The notes under the pieces: generated by a model
Told to the model about the DNA's origin: nothing
Database searches by the model: none
Seen by the model: the letters and a program-made list of their open reading frames with translations, nothing else
Part shown: in pieces, positions 1 to 7,152 of the stretch
How the letters are laid out: every line of letters starts with the position of its first letter
Position numbering within the stretch: position 1 is the first letter of the stretch
Program-made: the position numbers and the translations under genes
NCBI GenBank assembly: GCA_902784045.1
Contig: CACZTE010000254.1
Coordinates: forward strand, 1 to 14,317
DNA length: 14,317 bases
Source of the DNA: an uncultured Eubacterium sp.
GTDB lineage: Bacteria; Bacillota; Clostridia; Eubacteriales; Eubacteriaceae
Reading direction: 5' to 3'

Positions 1-1644
1 CGCGCGATTTTAGTTGACGTCAAAACCGGCGCTGAATGTCCCGAAAGCGGCGTGTTTGAATATCCCCACGCCGTCATGGAAACTGAATTGCCCTCCGGGA
101 AAAAACTCCCCTACGACTATGCCCTTCAGCATCCTCAGGATTATCTCGACGCCATCAGCTTCGTGGTGCCGGAAGTCCTCAGAGCCAACAATGTCAGTCC
201 CGATGACGTCATCGGCCTTGGCATTGACTTCACGGCATGTACGGTATTCCCCATCGCCGCCGACGGCACCCCGCTATGTCTGACGGAAAAATACAACGAC
301 AATCCTCTAGCTTATGTCCAGCTTTGGAAACATCACGGCGCCCAGGAAGAAGCCAACCAACTCACCGCCACCGCGGCCATTCGCGGCGAAACCTTCCTCG
401 CCCGCTACGGCGGCAAGGCCTCTTCGGAAACATTGTTCCCTCGCCTGTGGAAAATCGCCAAAGATGATCCCGAGCTTTACGCCGACATGGACCAATACGT
501 TGAAGCCGGCGACTGGATTATCGGTCAGATCACCGGCAGCTATGTGCGCAACTCTTGCGCGGCCGGTTACAAAGCCCTCTATCACGAAAAAGAAGGTTAT
601 CCTTCCAAAGAATTCTTCAAAGCTCTCGATCCCGTATTGGAAAACGTCATTGAAGAAAAAATCGAAAAATCTCCGGTTCAGGCCATCGGCACCAAAGCCG
701 GTGAAATTGATGCCAACGGCAGCAAGCTCACAGGCCTCAACGAAGGAACCGCCGTTGCCGTCGCCATGATCGACGCCCATGCCGGTGTTCCGGGCACCCT
801 TAAAGAAGCTGCCGAAAATCAGATGGTGCTCATTATGGGTACCTCGGGCTGCCAGATGTCCATCTGCAAAGACGAACATATTGTCCCCGGCTGTTTCGGT
901 GTTGTCAAAGACGGCATGCTTCCGGGCTTCTACGGTTATGAATGCGGTCAAAGCGGTTTCGGCGATCACTATGCCTGGTTTGTGGAAAACTGTGTGCCGG
1001 AAAAATACGCTATCGCCGCCAGAGAACAAGGCAAAGATTTACATCAATACCTTACCGAACTCGCGGACAAACTCGTTCCCGGCGAAAGCGGCCTTCTGGC
1101 CCTTGACTGGTGGAACGGCAACCGCTCCATCCTCGTCGACAACGATTTGACAGGCCTCATGATGGGCCTTCGCCTGACAACCCGCCCCGAAGAAATTTAT
1201 CGTGCGCTGATTGAAGCAACAGCTTTTGGCACCCGGGTCATCATCGATAACCTTGACCGCTCCGGTTGCCCCACCGAAGCCATTTTCGCCACCGGCGGCA
1301 TCGCGCTGAAAAACCCGATGCTCATGCAGATTTTCGCCGATATTACCGGCCGTCCCTTTAAGATTGCCGGCTCCAAATACGGCGCGTCATTAGGTTCCGC
1401 AGTCATGGGCGCTCTCGCCGCAGGTAGTGAACGCGGCGGCTATGACAATATTTTTGACGCTACCGCCGTGATGGCCAATTTGACGGATATCGAATATCAG
1501 CCGATTCCCGAAAACGTCGAGGTTTATAATAAACTTTACGAACAATTCTTAAAACTCCACGACTATTTCGGCCGCGACGGCAGCGACGCCATGAAGGTCT
1601 TAAAACAGATTCAACTTGATGCCATCGCTTCCAAGGCAAAATAA
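1..1644 (+). CDS. araB: L-ribulokinase, 5'-truncated by the window edge
   Basis: Cytoplasmic FGGY-family sugar kinase that phosphorylates L-ribulose to L-ribulose 5-phosphate, the second step of L-arabinose catabolism after the isomerase. The reading frame is open from base 1, so the gene begins upstream: 547 codons are visible against roughly 560 in known AraB proteins, so only about ten residues are missing. The internal ATG/GTG starts near 52 are not the true start, because the codons before them already read as AraB N-terminus (ILVDVKTG). Other landmarks are GIDFTACT (D at visible codon 76), DAHAG with the likely catalytic Asp at codon 258, the phosphate-binding GTSGC at codons 280-284, and a C-terminal FGGY-type segment FATGGIALKN at about 429-438. 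The full-length match to AraB makes it more likely than xylulokinase or glycerol kinase. It is convergent with the pilus locus, and no functional link is evident. Confidence 0.95.
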   Translation, partial: RAILVDVKTGAECPESGVFEYPHAVMETELPSGKKLPYDYALQHPQDYLDAISFVVPEVLRANNVSPDDVIGLGIDFTACTVFPIAADGTPLCLTEKYNDNPLAYVQLWKHHGAQEEANQLTATAAIRGETFLARYGGKASSETLFPRLWKIAKDDPELYADMDQYVEAGDWIIGQITGSYVRNSCAAGYKALYHEKEGYPSKEFFKALDPVLENVIEEKIEKSPVQAIGTKAGEIDANGSKLTGLNEGTAVAVAMIDAHAGVPGTLKEAAENQMVLIMGTSGCQMSICKDEHIVPGCFGVVKDGMLPGFYGYECGQSGFGDHYAWFVENCVPEKYAIAAREQGKDLHQYLTELADKLVPGESGLLALDWWNGNRSILVDNDLTGLMMGLRLTTRPEEIYRALIEATAFGTRVIIDNLDRSGCPTEAIFATGGIALKNPMLMQIFADITGRPFKIAGSKYGASLGSAVMGALAAGSERGGYDNIFDATAVMANLTDIEYQPIPENVEVYNKLYEQFLKLHDYFGRDGSDAMKVLKQIQLDAIASKAK

Positions 1645-1657
1645 CAATAAAGTATCA

Positions 1658-1690
1658 GCGATCATGCCCGCGCATGGTCGCTTTTTATTT
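1658..1690 (+). terminator. Intrinsic terminator of araB
   Basis: A 10-bp stem (arms 1658-1667 and 1672-1681, one T-G wobble) with a 4-nt loop CCGC is followed at once by TTTTTATTTT. It starts 14 bases after the araB stop codon, the classic position for a Rho-independent terminator. Confidence 0.9.
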
Positions 1691-2002
1691 TGCCAGTTAA
1701 TCCCTTGGCAAGTGGCCGTCTAAACATGCCTGCCGGTAACAATCTTTCTGCCGAAAATCTTAGGAAAAATCACCATCGCTGACCGTCAGATTTTGGTGCG
1801 GATGTAAATGTTCAAAAATCCCTGAGTGCGTAACGCGGAAAGCTCGTTGTTTTTATTCAATTTGTATTCGGCAATATGTTTAACAAACCGAAAAAAATAT
1901 ATGTTCGCGCTCAGTCGCGTCATTAGTAGCCTGATGATTTTTCGATGCCGGTCATGCTTTATCTATAGCTTTTATCAACGCTTTTCGTGGAATATCTAAT
2001 GC
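1691..2002. other. Intergenic region with no recognised gene
   Basis: This spacer lies between the araB terminator and the bidirectional terminator. I see no RNA gene, no clear promoter and no recognisable protein. Small inverted repeats are present (TGCCA...TGGCA near 1691-1711; CTGACCGTCAG near 1779-1789), but neither is followed by a T-tract. The only candidate coding sequence is a 45-codon - strand ORF, listed separately. It may be a decayed gene remnant or plain spacer. Confidence 0.5.
1786..1923 (-). CDS. Possible small ORF or gene remnant, 45 codons, unknown
   Basis: An ATG at 1923-1921 opens 45 codons ending in TGA at 1788-1786. The product is rich in Lys, Asn and aromatic residues (it contains FFRFVKHIAEYKLNK and ends IYIRTKI), which is not obviously random. 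The upstream sequence offers only a weak AGG as ribosome binding site, and the open frame continues about twelve codons upstream of the ATG. No family is recognised. It could be the decayed end of a longer gene, or chance. Confidence 0.2.
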   Translation of the reverse strand: MTRLSANIYFFRFVKHIAEYKLNKNNELSALRTQGFLNIYIRTKI

Positions 2003-2040
2003 AAAAAACGGGTCCGGACAATTATCCGTTCCCGTTTTTT
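2003..2040. terminator. Bidirectional intrinsic terminator between convergent units
   Basis: Outer arms AAAAAACGGG (2003-2012) and CCCGTTTTTT (2031-2040) pair perfectly, with an inner CGGA/TCCG stem. Because the arms begin with A6 and end with T6, each strand reads as a GC-rich hairpin followed by a U-tract. It lies 45 bases past the stop of the 619-residue pilin gene (- strand), which it most likely terminates, and it also blocks any + strand read-through from araB. Confidence 0.9.
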
Positions 2041-2085
2041 GATTGAATATTGATGCTGTCTATCTATTGCCTTGACGTACGTTCA

Positions 2086-3945
2086 TTATGTCCTGTCATC
2101 GGGGCCGGTGACGTCATCATCGTCCTTGCGTTTCCAAATCCCGTAAATCACCGCGGCCACAATCAGAAGCAAGACCACGACGATAAAAGAGCCGCCGCGG
2201 CTTACACTGCCGGTTTTCGCGTTATCTTTCTTTTCCGCCGGCGTCGGTGTGGGATCAGGCTGTTTTACTGTCGTTGTCGGCGAAGGTGAAACCGCGGGTT
2301 TTGTTGACGGCGTGACCGTCGGCGTGGCCGATGGCGTAACCGCCGGACTTGCCGGTGTCGCTTTGGGTTCGTTTTGGGCCTGCACCGAAGCGTCAGAGGA
2401 AGCAGACGGACTCGGCTGTGCTTCAGTGGTCGTCACGGCCTTTTGATCATCATTTGATGACGCGTTGTCTTTCGCCGGTTCGGCTGTCCCATTTTGATGC
2501 GCTATAGATGTTTCGGGCGTATCAGCAGTATTTGAAGGACCTGCGCTGTTTTCCGTGCCTGATGGGATAACGTCGTTTAACCGTTTGTTATCAAGGGTTA
2601 AATTCACAGTGCCGGTTTCAAAATTGCCCGCGGTATCAAATTCGCTAATCATATTAAGCGTTCCGCTTCCGTTTTCAGAAAAACCGGTTTGGATTTCAAG
2701 CGCCGACGGGGCTTTTAATCCTTCATAACCTTCCGGCGCTTTGGTTTCTTCCAGATAATAGCTGCCGCTGCCAAGCCCCTTTACCGAGAAACCACCGTTT
2801 TCGTCCGACGTGATGATGCTGGCTTTTCCGGCATCCGTTGAAAAACCGGTATCGGCGCTTAAATACTCCCGTTCTTCCCAACCGAAAATCGCCAGAATTC
2901 CCGACCAAAAGCCTTCATTTTTTGTGCGGTACAGTCTAAAATCCGCACCGCCAAGACCCGCTTTGGTTTCGCTGTCTCGCACCGCGCCTTCCAATGCGTA
3001 GGTATAAACTGTTATCCGGGACGGTTCCGTCACGTTCTGTTCACCGCTGCCGTAAACCACCGTCACGGTGCTGACATTTCCTTCACTTCCGATAACCGCG
3101 GCGTTGTTTAATGTTCCGTCCATTGTGACGGAAACATTCGCGCCGTTTTTGACACCGAGGCTCCTCAGGTTATCAAAGACAATGGATACACTGCCGTCTT
3201 CCTCCCGCGTGACGTGATAACCCGTTGACCGCGCATCGCCGTCAATCCGCGCGACGACGCTGTCGGCGTGAAGGTCAATGCCTTCTCCGGGAAAAAAAAT
3301 GACAGTGTAATCATAGCTTTCATAGGCATCGAGATTATTCGGCAGTCTGCCCTCGGCGCTGACAGAAAGCATATCGCCAATGGCAGCGTCAATGACCCTG
3401 CCCTGCCGTTCGCCGCAGCTCACCGTTTGATTGATCGTCAGGCTTTCCGTCTCAACCGTCTTTTGAGCCCGCGTGTTGTCCTGAGATTCGACGATATCAG
3501 AGGTTTGCGTCTGTTCAAACAGGTCAACCGTCTGACCGCCCATCAATACTTTCACTCTGTAATCGTCGGCCCGGGTCATGTCGCAAATCACATAAATCCC
3601 CGATGCCAATCCGGCAAAGCTGACTTCGTTTGAGGCCGTCTGCTGCGCGGTAGGTGTGCCGACAACGGATTCCAGCGTTTTGACGACCTCTTCGCGGTTT
3701 GTGCCGGATAATTGTTTGGCGGCGGAAGCCGGATCTCCCAAAAGCGTCTTGCCGGTTTCGGAGATGCCGTCGCCCCAGGCATATCCCCCGGTGATGTCGC
3801 CGGTGGCAATTTGATAGACGCCGTAGGTATCACCGCTCACTGTGTTTTTGATGGTGATTGTCCCGTCGGCAGCAAAAGTCGGCACCGTCATGGTCAAACA
3901 AAGGGCAAATATCGCCAGTGTGATGATGATTCTTTTCATTTTCAT
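2086..3945 (-). CDS. Pilin-like surface protein with NAKTG-type sorting signal (predicted minor/basal pilin)
   Basis: Secreted, wall-anchored 619-residue protein. A signal peptide (about 1-25, ending TFA) leads into an N-terminal pilin domain (TITIKNTVSGDTYGVYQI), a D2-like domain (about 160-300) and a SpaA-type domain (about 310-455) with E-box YYLEETKAPEGY (Glu400). A Pro/Ser/Thr-rich stalk (about 460-572), a sorting signal NAKTG (575-579), a membrane segment (587-604) and the tail KRKDDDDVTGPDDRT follow. NAKTG departs from LPxTG at both Leu and Pro. No YPK-type pilin motif is visible. Compared with its 545-residue paralogue, the D2 lysines are replaced by Gln173/Thr174, the partner Asn is absent, and the D3 lysine is Val322. 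Lack of a polymerisation lysine plus a Pro-rich stalk suggests a terminal, wall-anchoring subunit; this is inference. The start ATG has AAAGGG seven bases upstream; a second ATG two codons in is possible. A T8 tract lies at codons 216-218. Confidence 0.88.
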   Translation of the reverse strand: MKMKRIIITLAIFALCLTMTVPTFAADGTITIKNTVSGDTYGVYQIATGDITGGYAWGDGISETGKTLLGDPASAAKQLSGTNREEVVKTLESVVGTPTAQQTASNEVSFAGLASGIYVICDMTRADDYRVKVLMGGQTVDLFEQTQTSDIVESQDNTRAQKTVETESLTINQTVSCGERQGRVIDAAIGDMLSVSAEGRLPNNLDAYESYDYTVIFFPGEGIDLHADSVVARIDGDARSTGYHVTREEDGSVSIVFDNLRSLGVKNGANVSVTMDGTLNNAAVIGSEGNVSTVTVVYGSGEQNVTEPSRITVYTYALEGAVRDSETKAGLGGADFRLYRTKNEGFWSGILAIFGWEEREYLSADTGFSTDAGKASIITSDENGGFSVKGLGSGSYYLEETKAPEGYEGLKAPSALEIQTGFSENGSGTLNMISEFDTAGNFETGTVNLTLDNKRLNDVIPSGTENSAGPSNTADTPETSIAHQNGTAEPAKDNASSNDDQKAVTTTEAQPSPSASSDASVQAQNEPKATPASPAVTPSATPTVTPSTKPAVSPSPTTTVKQPDPTPTPAEKKDNAKTGSVSRGGSFIVVVLLLIVAAVIYGIWKRKDDDDVTGPDDRT

Positions 3946-4140
3946 CGGATTTCCCTTTACCTTTCAACACTGATTCTTCATTCCATTGGTGAGCCTTTTT
4001 TGAGCGGTCAACCGGCCATTCGCGCGTCGCCGCTCTGTCATTTTCAAGGCCATTTTCGCAAGGAAAAATAAGAAAATGATTAAGAACAATCTACATTTAA
4101 GGTGATTTTTTATGCAACTTTCATGATTTGACCAAAAATC
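3946..4140 (-). promoter_or_regulatory. Leader and probable promoter region of the 619-residue pilin gene
   Basis: This is the stretch between the tandem terminators and the ATG at 3945, so transcription of the downstream gene probably restarts here. The ribosome binding site AAAGGG is clear. A promoter is not: weak possibilities on the - strand are TTGGTC - 17 - TAAAAA near 4132-4104 and TTGCAT - 18 - TAGATT near 4110-4081, neither close to consensus. No coding sequence is apparent. Confidence 0.35.
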
Positions 4141-4178
4141 AAAATTGCCGGAAAAGCTTGCCCGGCCGGAACAATTTT
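4141..4178 (-). terminator. Second, weaker hairpin of a tandem terminator
   Basis: AAAATTG-CCGG (4141-4151) pairs with CCGG-(AA bulge)-CAATTTT (4166-4178) around a short loop. On the - strand the hairpin leads into GATTTTT. It lies beyond the main terminator of the 545-residue pilin gene and may act as a backup. Confidence 0.5.
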
Positions 4179-4187
4179 TTCACCCTG

Positions 4188-4220
4188 AAAAACGAAAAAT
4201 CCGCCGAAACGGATTTTTCG
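4188..4220 (-). terminator. Intrinsic terminator of the 545-residue pilin gene
   Basis: A perfect 11-bp stem, CGAAAAATCCG (4193-4203) with CGGATTTTTCG (4210-4220), has a 6-nt loop. On the - strand it is followed by TTTTTC. It starts about 32 bases after the stop codon at 4253, so it most likely ends transcription before the 619-residue pilin gene. Confidence 0.88.
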
Positions 4221-4252
4221 CATATCGTGTTTGTTTCAGTTCATACAGCCGG

Positions 4253-5890
4253 TTATTGGCTTCGGCGGCGTCTCCACAGGATATAGACGACAGCCGCGGC
4301 CATAATTAGCCCGCCGGCTATCCCATACCACGCGCCATCGCGGTTCACGCCGGTTTTCGGGCCGATGGTGGCGGCCTTCGGCGTTGTCTGCGTTGGTGAG
4401 GGAGCGGTCACTGACGGCGTCGACGTCGTCGGCGCGGTGACCGAAGGGGTCGGTTCTTCGGACGTCGGTGTCGGCCCATCTTCCTGGCTCTTCGGATTTT
4501 CCACATTGATGGCCACCGTTCCCGTTTCGGTGTCCCCGAGGACCCGCATGCCGCCGGCTTCCACCGCCAAAGCGGTGAGGGTCTCTTTGCCGTCGCCCAT
4601 ATAGTTGTCGGCGTCGGCAATTTGCGCGTTGATTTTCACGCTTTCCGGCCGGTCGAGCCCTTCGTGATGCGCCGGCGCTTTGACTTCTTCTATGTAATAA
4701 TTGCCCTGTCCAAGGCCAATGATTTCAAAACGACCGTTTGCATCGGAAGTAAAAATGGTTCCATCATCGCGATTGTCGGTCCATCCTTGAAACACGTTGC
4801 TTTCGGCCTTGGCGTATTCCCGTTCGTCCATGCCGATGATGCCGCGCGCATCAGTGATTATTCCTTCTTTTTTATGGCGGTACACGCGAAACTGCGCGCC
4901 GGCAAGCGGTTTATGGGTCTCGCTTTCCGTTTTGATTCCTTCAATTTTATAGGTAAACACCACGGTGGGATCCTCCGGTGTGGTGCTGTGTTCTCCGGTT
5001 TCGGGATTATCAGTGTAGGTGAGCACCACCGTGTTGTCGTTGCCTTCACTGCCAATGACGGCATTTTGATTGAGGACCCCGTCATAGGTGACGACAATCG
5101 TATCGCTCGCCTTAATCTGTTTGCCGCCGTCATAACGGAACCCCTTCAAATCATTGAACTCCACGGTAAAGCCATGCTTGTCCTCATCCATGGTGAGGGT
5201 GTAGCCTTCGGTAACCGGCGTCTCGCCGACGCGCACGGCAATGGTTTCGGGTTTAATATCGATGCCGGCGCTCGCCTTGTCTTTGATTTCATAATAATAG
5301 CCGGTATAACGCCCCAAATCCGAGGGCAATGTGCCGACAACGCGGAAGGGAATAGAATCGCCGATGTGATGATCGCTAACATCGTGAAATCCCGAATTGG
5401 TGTGAACGGCGTCATCTTTGACCCAGACTTTTTTGGTGATTGACGGCGCTTCGTTTTTGTTGCCGACCACCGTGCTGCCTTTCACGTTCATCAGGTGAAT
5501 ATCGCTTCCGCGGTCCGCGTCGTAGATGAGGTAATACCCTTGGGGTAAATCGCTTAACGCGGCTTTCCCCGATGCCGCTTTGGTTTCGGCGGCGGGAGTG
5601 CCCAAATAGGGTTTGATTTTTTGATACAAAGCGCTGCTGTCGCCCGAAACAGCCCCGGCAAAGTCCGCGGGCTTTCCTAACGCTTTTTGCCCTTCTTCGG
5701 TGATGCCGCTTCCCCAGGCCGCGTCCCCCGTTTCGATGTCTCCGGAGAGAATTTGATAAGCCGCGTAGCGATCACCGCTCACGACATTTTCGATGACGAC
5801 GGTATGCCCGCCTGCCGCGTATGCCGGAAACGTCATGCAGAATAGACAAAGCGCCGCGGCCAGGACGCCGATTATTTTTTTATTCGTCAT
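4253..5890 (-). CDS. Spa-type pilin with GPKTG sorting signal
   Basis: A secreted 545-residue pilin subunit, predicted to be polymerised or attached by the neighbouring sortase. Order: signal peptide (1-25, ending AYA); N-terminal domain (HTVVIENVVSGDRYAAYQI); degenerate pilin motif VVGNKNEAP (Lys145 where YPK is usual); fimbrial isopeptide D2 domain with Lys153/154 in ITKKVW and Asn295 in YTDNP; SpaA-like D3 domain with Lys320, E-box YYIEEVKAP (Glu402) and Asn465; a Pro/Thr-rich stalk (about 472-506) with TPSVTAP twice; GPKTG (510-514); a membrane helix (about 521-539); tail RRRRSQ. All expected isopeptide partners are present, unlike its paralogue downstream. GAAAGGGG seven bases before the ATG supports the start. 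The gap to the sortase gene is 116 bp with no clear promoter, so co-transcription is plausible. It may be a second shaft protein or an ancillary pilin. Confidence 0.9.
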   Translation of the reverse strand: MTNKKIIGVLAAALCLFCMTFPAYAAGGHTVVIENVVSGDRYAAYQILSGDIETGDAAWGSGITEEGQKALGKPADFAGAVSGDSSALYQKIKPYLGTPAAETKAASGKAALSDLPQGYYLIYDADRGSDIHLMNVKGSTVVGNKNEAPSITKKVWVKDDAVHTNSGFHDVSDHHIGDSIPFRVVGTLPSDLGRYTGYYYEIKDKASAGIDIKPETIAVRVGETPVTEGYTLTMDEDKHGFTVEFNDLKGFRYDGGKQIKASDTIVVTYDGVLNQNAVIGSEGNDNTVVLTYTDNPETGEHSTTPEDPTVVFTYKIEGIKTESETHKPLAGAQFRVYRHKKEGIITDARGIIGMDEREYAKAESNVFQGWTDNRDDGTIFTSDANGRFEIIGLGQGNYYIEEVKAPAHHEGLDRPESVKINAQIADADNYMGDGKETLTALAVEAGGMRVLGDTETGTVAINVENPKSQEDGPTPTSEEPTPSVTAPTTSTPSVTAPSPTQTTPKAATIGPKTGVNRDGAWYGIAGGLIMAAAVVYILWRRRRSQ

Positions 5891-6006
5891 GGGATTACCC
5901 CTTTCACAGTATATAATAAATCGTTAATCATTCCGGTAGAAATCCGGTTTTTTCTCGCTGATAACGCTGATATACGCGGATTAAGAAATAAAAATTCAAT
6001 CATTCA

Positions 6007-6897
6007 TCATTCATTGATTTTTTCACGCTTTAGCTGTTTTTTGTTGGCTTTTCTTCTTTTGACCAGATAATGAGCCATCACCAAAATGAGAATGACCAGC
6101 ATAATATACGGCGCCATGGCGACGGCGTCCCATGGCCACACAAAAGTCATGCCCAGACCCTGTGTATCATAGCTGTTGGGCACGCGTCTGCCGCGGACCA
6201 ACAGTCTGGTGGCGTTGAGGTTGTACGGTGTGCAAGTGATGAGAGTGCTCAAATCCTGTCCGGGGACGATTTGCACCGCGCTCACCTCGTCGGGATACAC
6301 CGTTTTGATGTCGTCGACCTGATAGGTGACTTTGCGGTCAAGGCACACATAGGAGAAAATGTCGCCTTTTTGGAGTTTGTGCAAATCGGTAAACATCCGC
6401 GCGCTGGGCAGGCCCGTATGGGCCGTGACCACCGAATGGGTACTTGGGCCGCCGACGGGCAGCGAGCTGGGCTCGAAATGACCGGCGCCGACTTGCAGCA
6501 CACCCATATCCGTACCGTGATAGACTGGCAGACGCACGCCGATTTTGCGGATAGACAGCACGCCCATGATCGGCATGATGCCGAGTTTGAGCTGTTTGTC
6601 ATAGTTTTCCTTCCAGGCGGGATCACTCAAATTAACGCCATGCCGCGTGATGTCCATGTTGTAGACGTCCGCCGCTGCCAGCATTGGGGCTTTGACGGCT
6701 TCGTCGGTGCCAGCGCTTTGATTGGTGTATTCGGAGACGGCCTCGCCCATGCGCACACCGTTGACAAGATTGGCGAACATGGGATAAAAGCAAATACAAA
6801 AGCCAACGAGGAAAATAAGCCCCGCGATGATATTTTTCGGGTTTTTCTTTTGGCTTTCGGCGTTTTCCTTTGTCGCTTGTCGCTTTTGCTTTTTCAT
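6007..6897 (-). CDS. Class C (pilin-polymerising) sortase
   Basis: A membrane-anchored cysteine transpeptidase of 296 residues that cleaves LPxTG-like signals of pilins and joins the freed Thr to a pilin-motif lysine of the next subunit. Features: a basic cytoplasmic N-terminus, an N-terminal membrane helix (about 22-41), a lid-like segment SDPAW (91-95; class C lids usually carry a DP-aromatic motif), the core MGVLSIRKIGVRLPVYHGT, catalytic His160 in VVTAHTG, Cys222 in TLITC, and Arg231. A second C-terminal membrane helix (about 258-279) and a basic tail follow; this two-helix topology is typical of class C. All three active-site residues are present. GGGAAAG about eight bases upstream of the ATG supports the start. 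It is the only sortase in the window and sits among four substrates. A terminator-like hairpin upstream (6971-6993) probably lowers its expression relative to the shaft pilin. Wall anchoring would need a housekeeping sortase elsewhere. Confidence 0.95.
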   Translation of the reverse strand: MKKQKRQATKENAESQKKNPKNIIAGLIFLVGFCICFYPMFANLVNGVRMGEAVSEYTNQSAGTDEAVKAPMLAAADVYNMDITRHGVNLSDPAWKENYDKQLKLGIMPIMGVLSIRKIGVRLPVYHGTDMGVLQVGAGHFEPSSLPVGGPSTHSVVTAHTGLPSARMFTDLHKLQKGDIFSYVCLDRKVTYQVDDIKTVYPDEVSAVQIVPGQDLSTLITCTPYNLNATRLLVRGRRVPNSYDTQGLGMTFVWPWDAVAMAPYIMLVILILVMAHYLVKRRKANKKQLKREKINE

Positions 6898-6970
6898 GAT
6901 GTTTGCTTTCCCGGTTTTAACCGCAAAACACGGCGCGCCAAACAGGTGCGCTCTATTTTGGGGTCAAAAC

Positions 6971-6993
6971 AAGGGGCGGGCATGCCGCCCCTT
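6971..6993 (-). terminator. Terminator/attenuator between shaft pilin and sortase genes
   Basis: A perfect 9-bp GC-rich stem (AAGGGGCGG 6971-6979 with CCGCCCCTT 6985-6993) has a 5-nt loop. On the - strand it is followed by GTTTTG, a short U-tract, so it should terminate incompletely. It is 73 bases upstream of the sortase ATG. On the + strand it is followed by TTT, but no gene there needs it. Confidence 0.65.
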
Positions 6994-7030
6994 TTTGAAT
7001 GATAGTTTGTCAGATGTTCTCAAGAGAACC

Positions 7031-7078
7031 CCTCTGTCCTGCTTCGCGGGCCATCTCCCCTTATCAAGGGGAGACTTG
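7031..7078. repeat. Double-hairpin intergenic repeat
   Basis: Two adjacent hairpins lie in the 255-bp gap between the 551-residue pilin and sortase genes: CCTGC/GCGGG (7038-7042, 7046-7050; 3-nt loop, one wobble) and TCTCCCCTT/AAGGGGAGA (7054-7062, 7066-7074; perfect 9 bp, 3-nt loop). The pattern resembles the dispersed non-coding repeat I recall between genes in many gut Bacillota (CCCTCTGTC...CTCCCCTT...AGGGGAG). On the - strand this RNA follows the shaft pilin coding region, so it may also stabilise that 3' end. Family assignment is from memory and unverified. Confidence 0.6.
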
Positions 7079-7152
7079 TGAGTATTCTCTTTCTCTATCC
7101 TTTAGCATTGAATTTCAAGTGATTTTAATGGGTTAATGTTGTGAATCGCGTG

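Noticed and set aside
307..1029. 240-codon - strand open frame
   Set aside because: Shadow of araB: antisense, Phe/Gly-rich, no ribosome binding site seen.
4622..5443. 273-codon + strand open frame
   Set aside because: It lies fully antisense to the 545-residue pilin gene, whose domains, signal peptide and ribosome binding site are clear. The frame has no recognisable motif and mirrors codon bias of the real gene.
2086..5890. Could the 545 and 619 proteins be broken pilins because their LPxTG is missing?
   Set aside because: Both frames are intact, with signal peptides, E-boxes, stalks, a KTG at the right distance from a membrane helix and basic residues, so they look like functional variants rather than pseudogenes.
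5891..6006. Possible promoter before the 545-residue pilin gene (TATACT or TATTAT near 5915)
   Set aside because: The -10-like boxes lack a matching -35 and TATACT would put the start inside the ribosome binding site. Co-transcription with the sortase is simpler.
6070..7002. 310-codon + strand open frame
   Set aside because: It is antisense to the class C sortase and runs through the intergenic hairpin. The His-rich, low-information product matches nothing known, while the sortase has a full catalytic set.
7031..7078. Could the double hairpin be a CRISPR repeat or a tRNA-like gene?
   Set aside because: There is only one copy with no spacers, and the two short hairpins do not form a cloverleaf.
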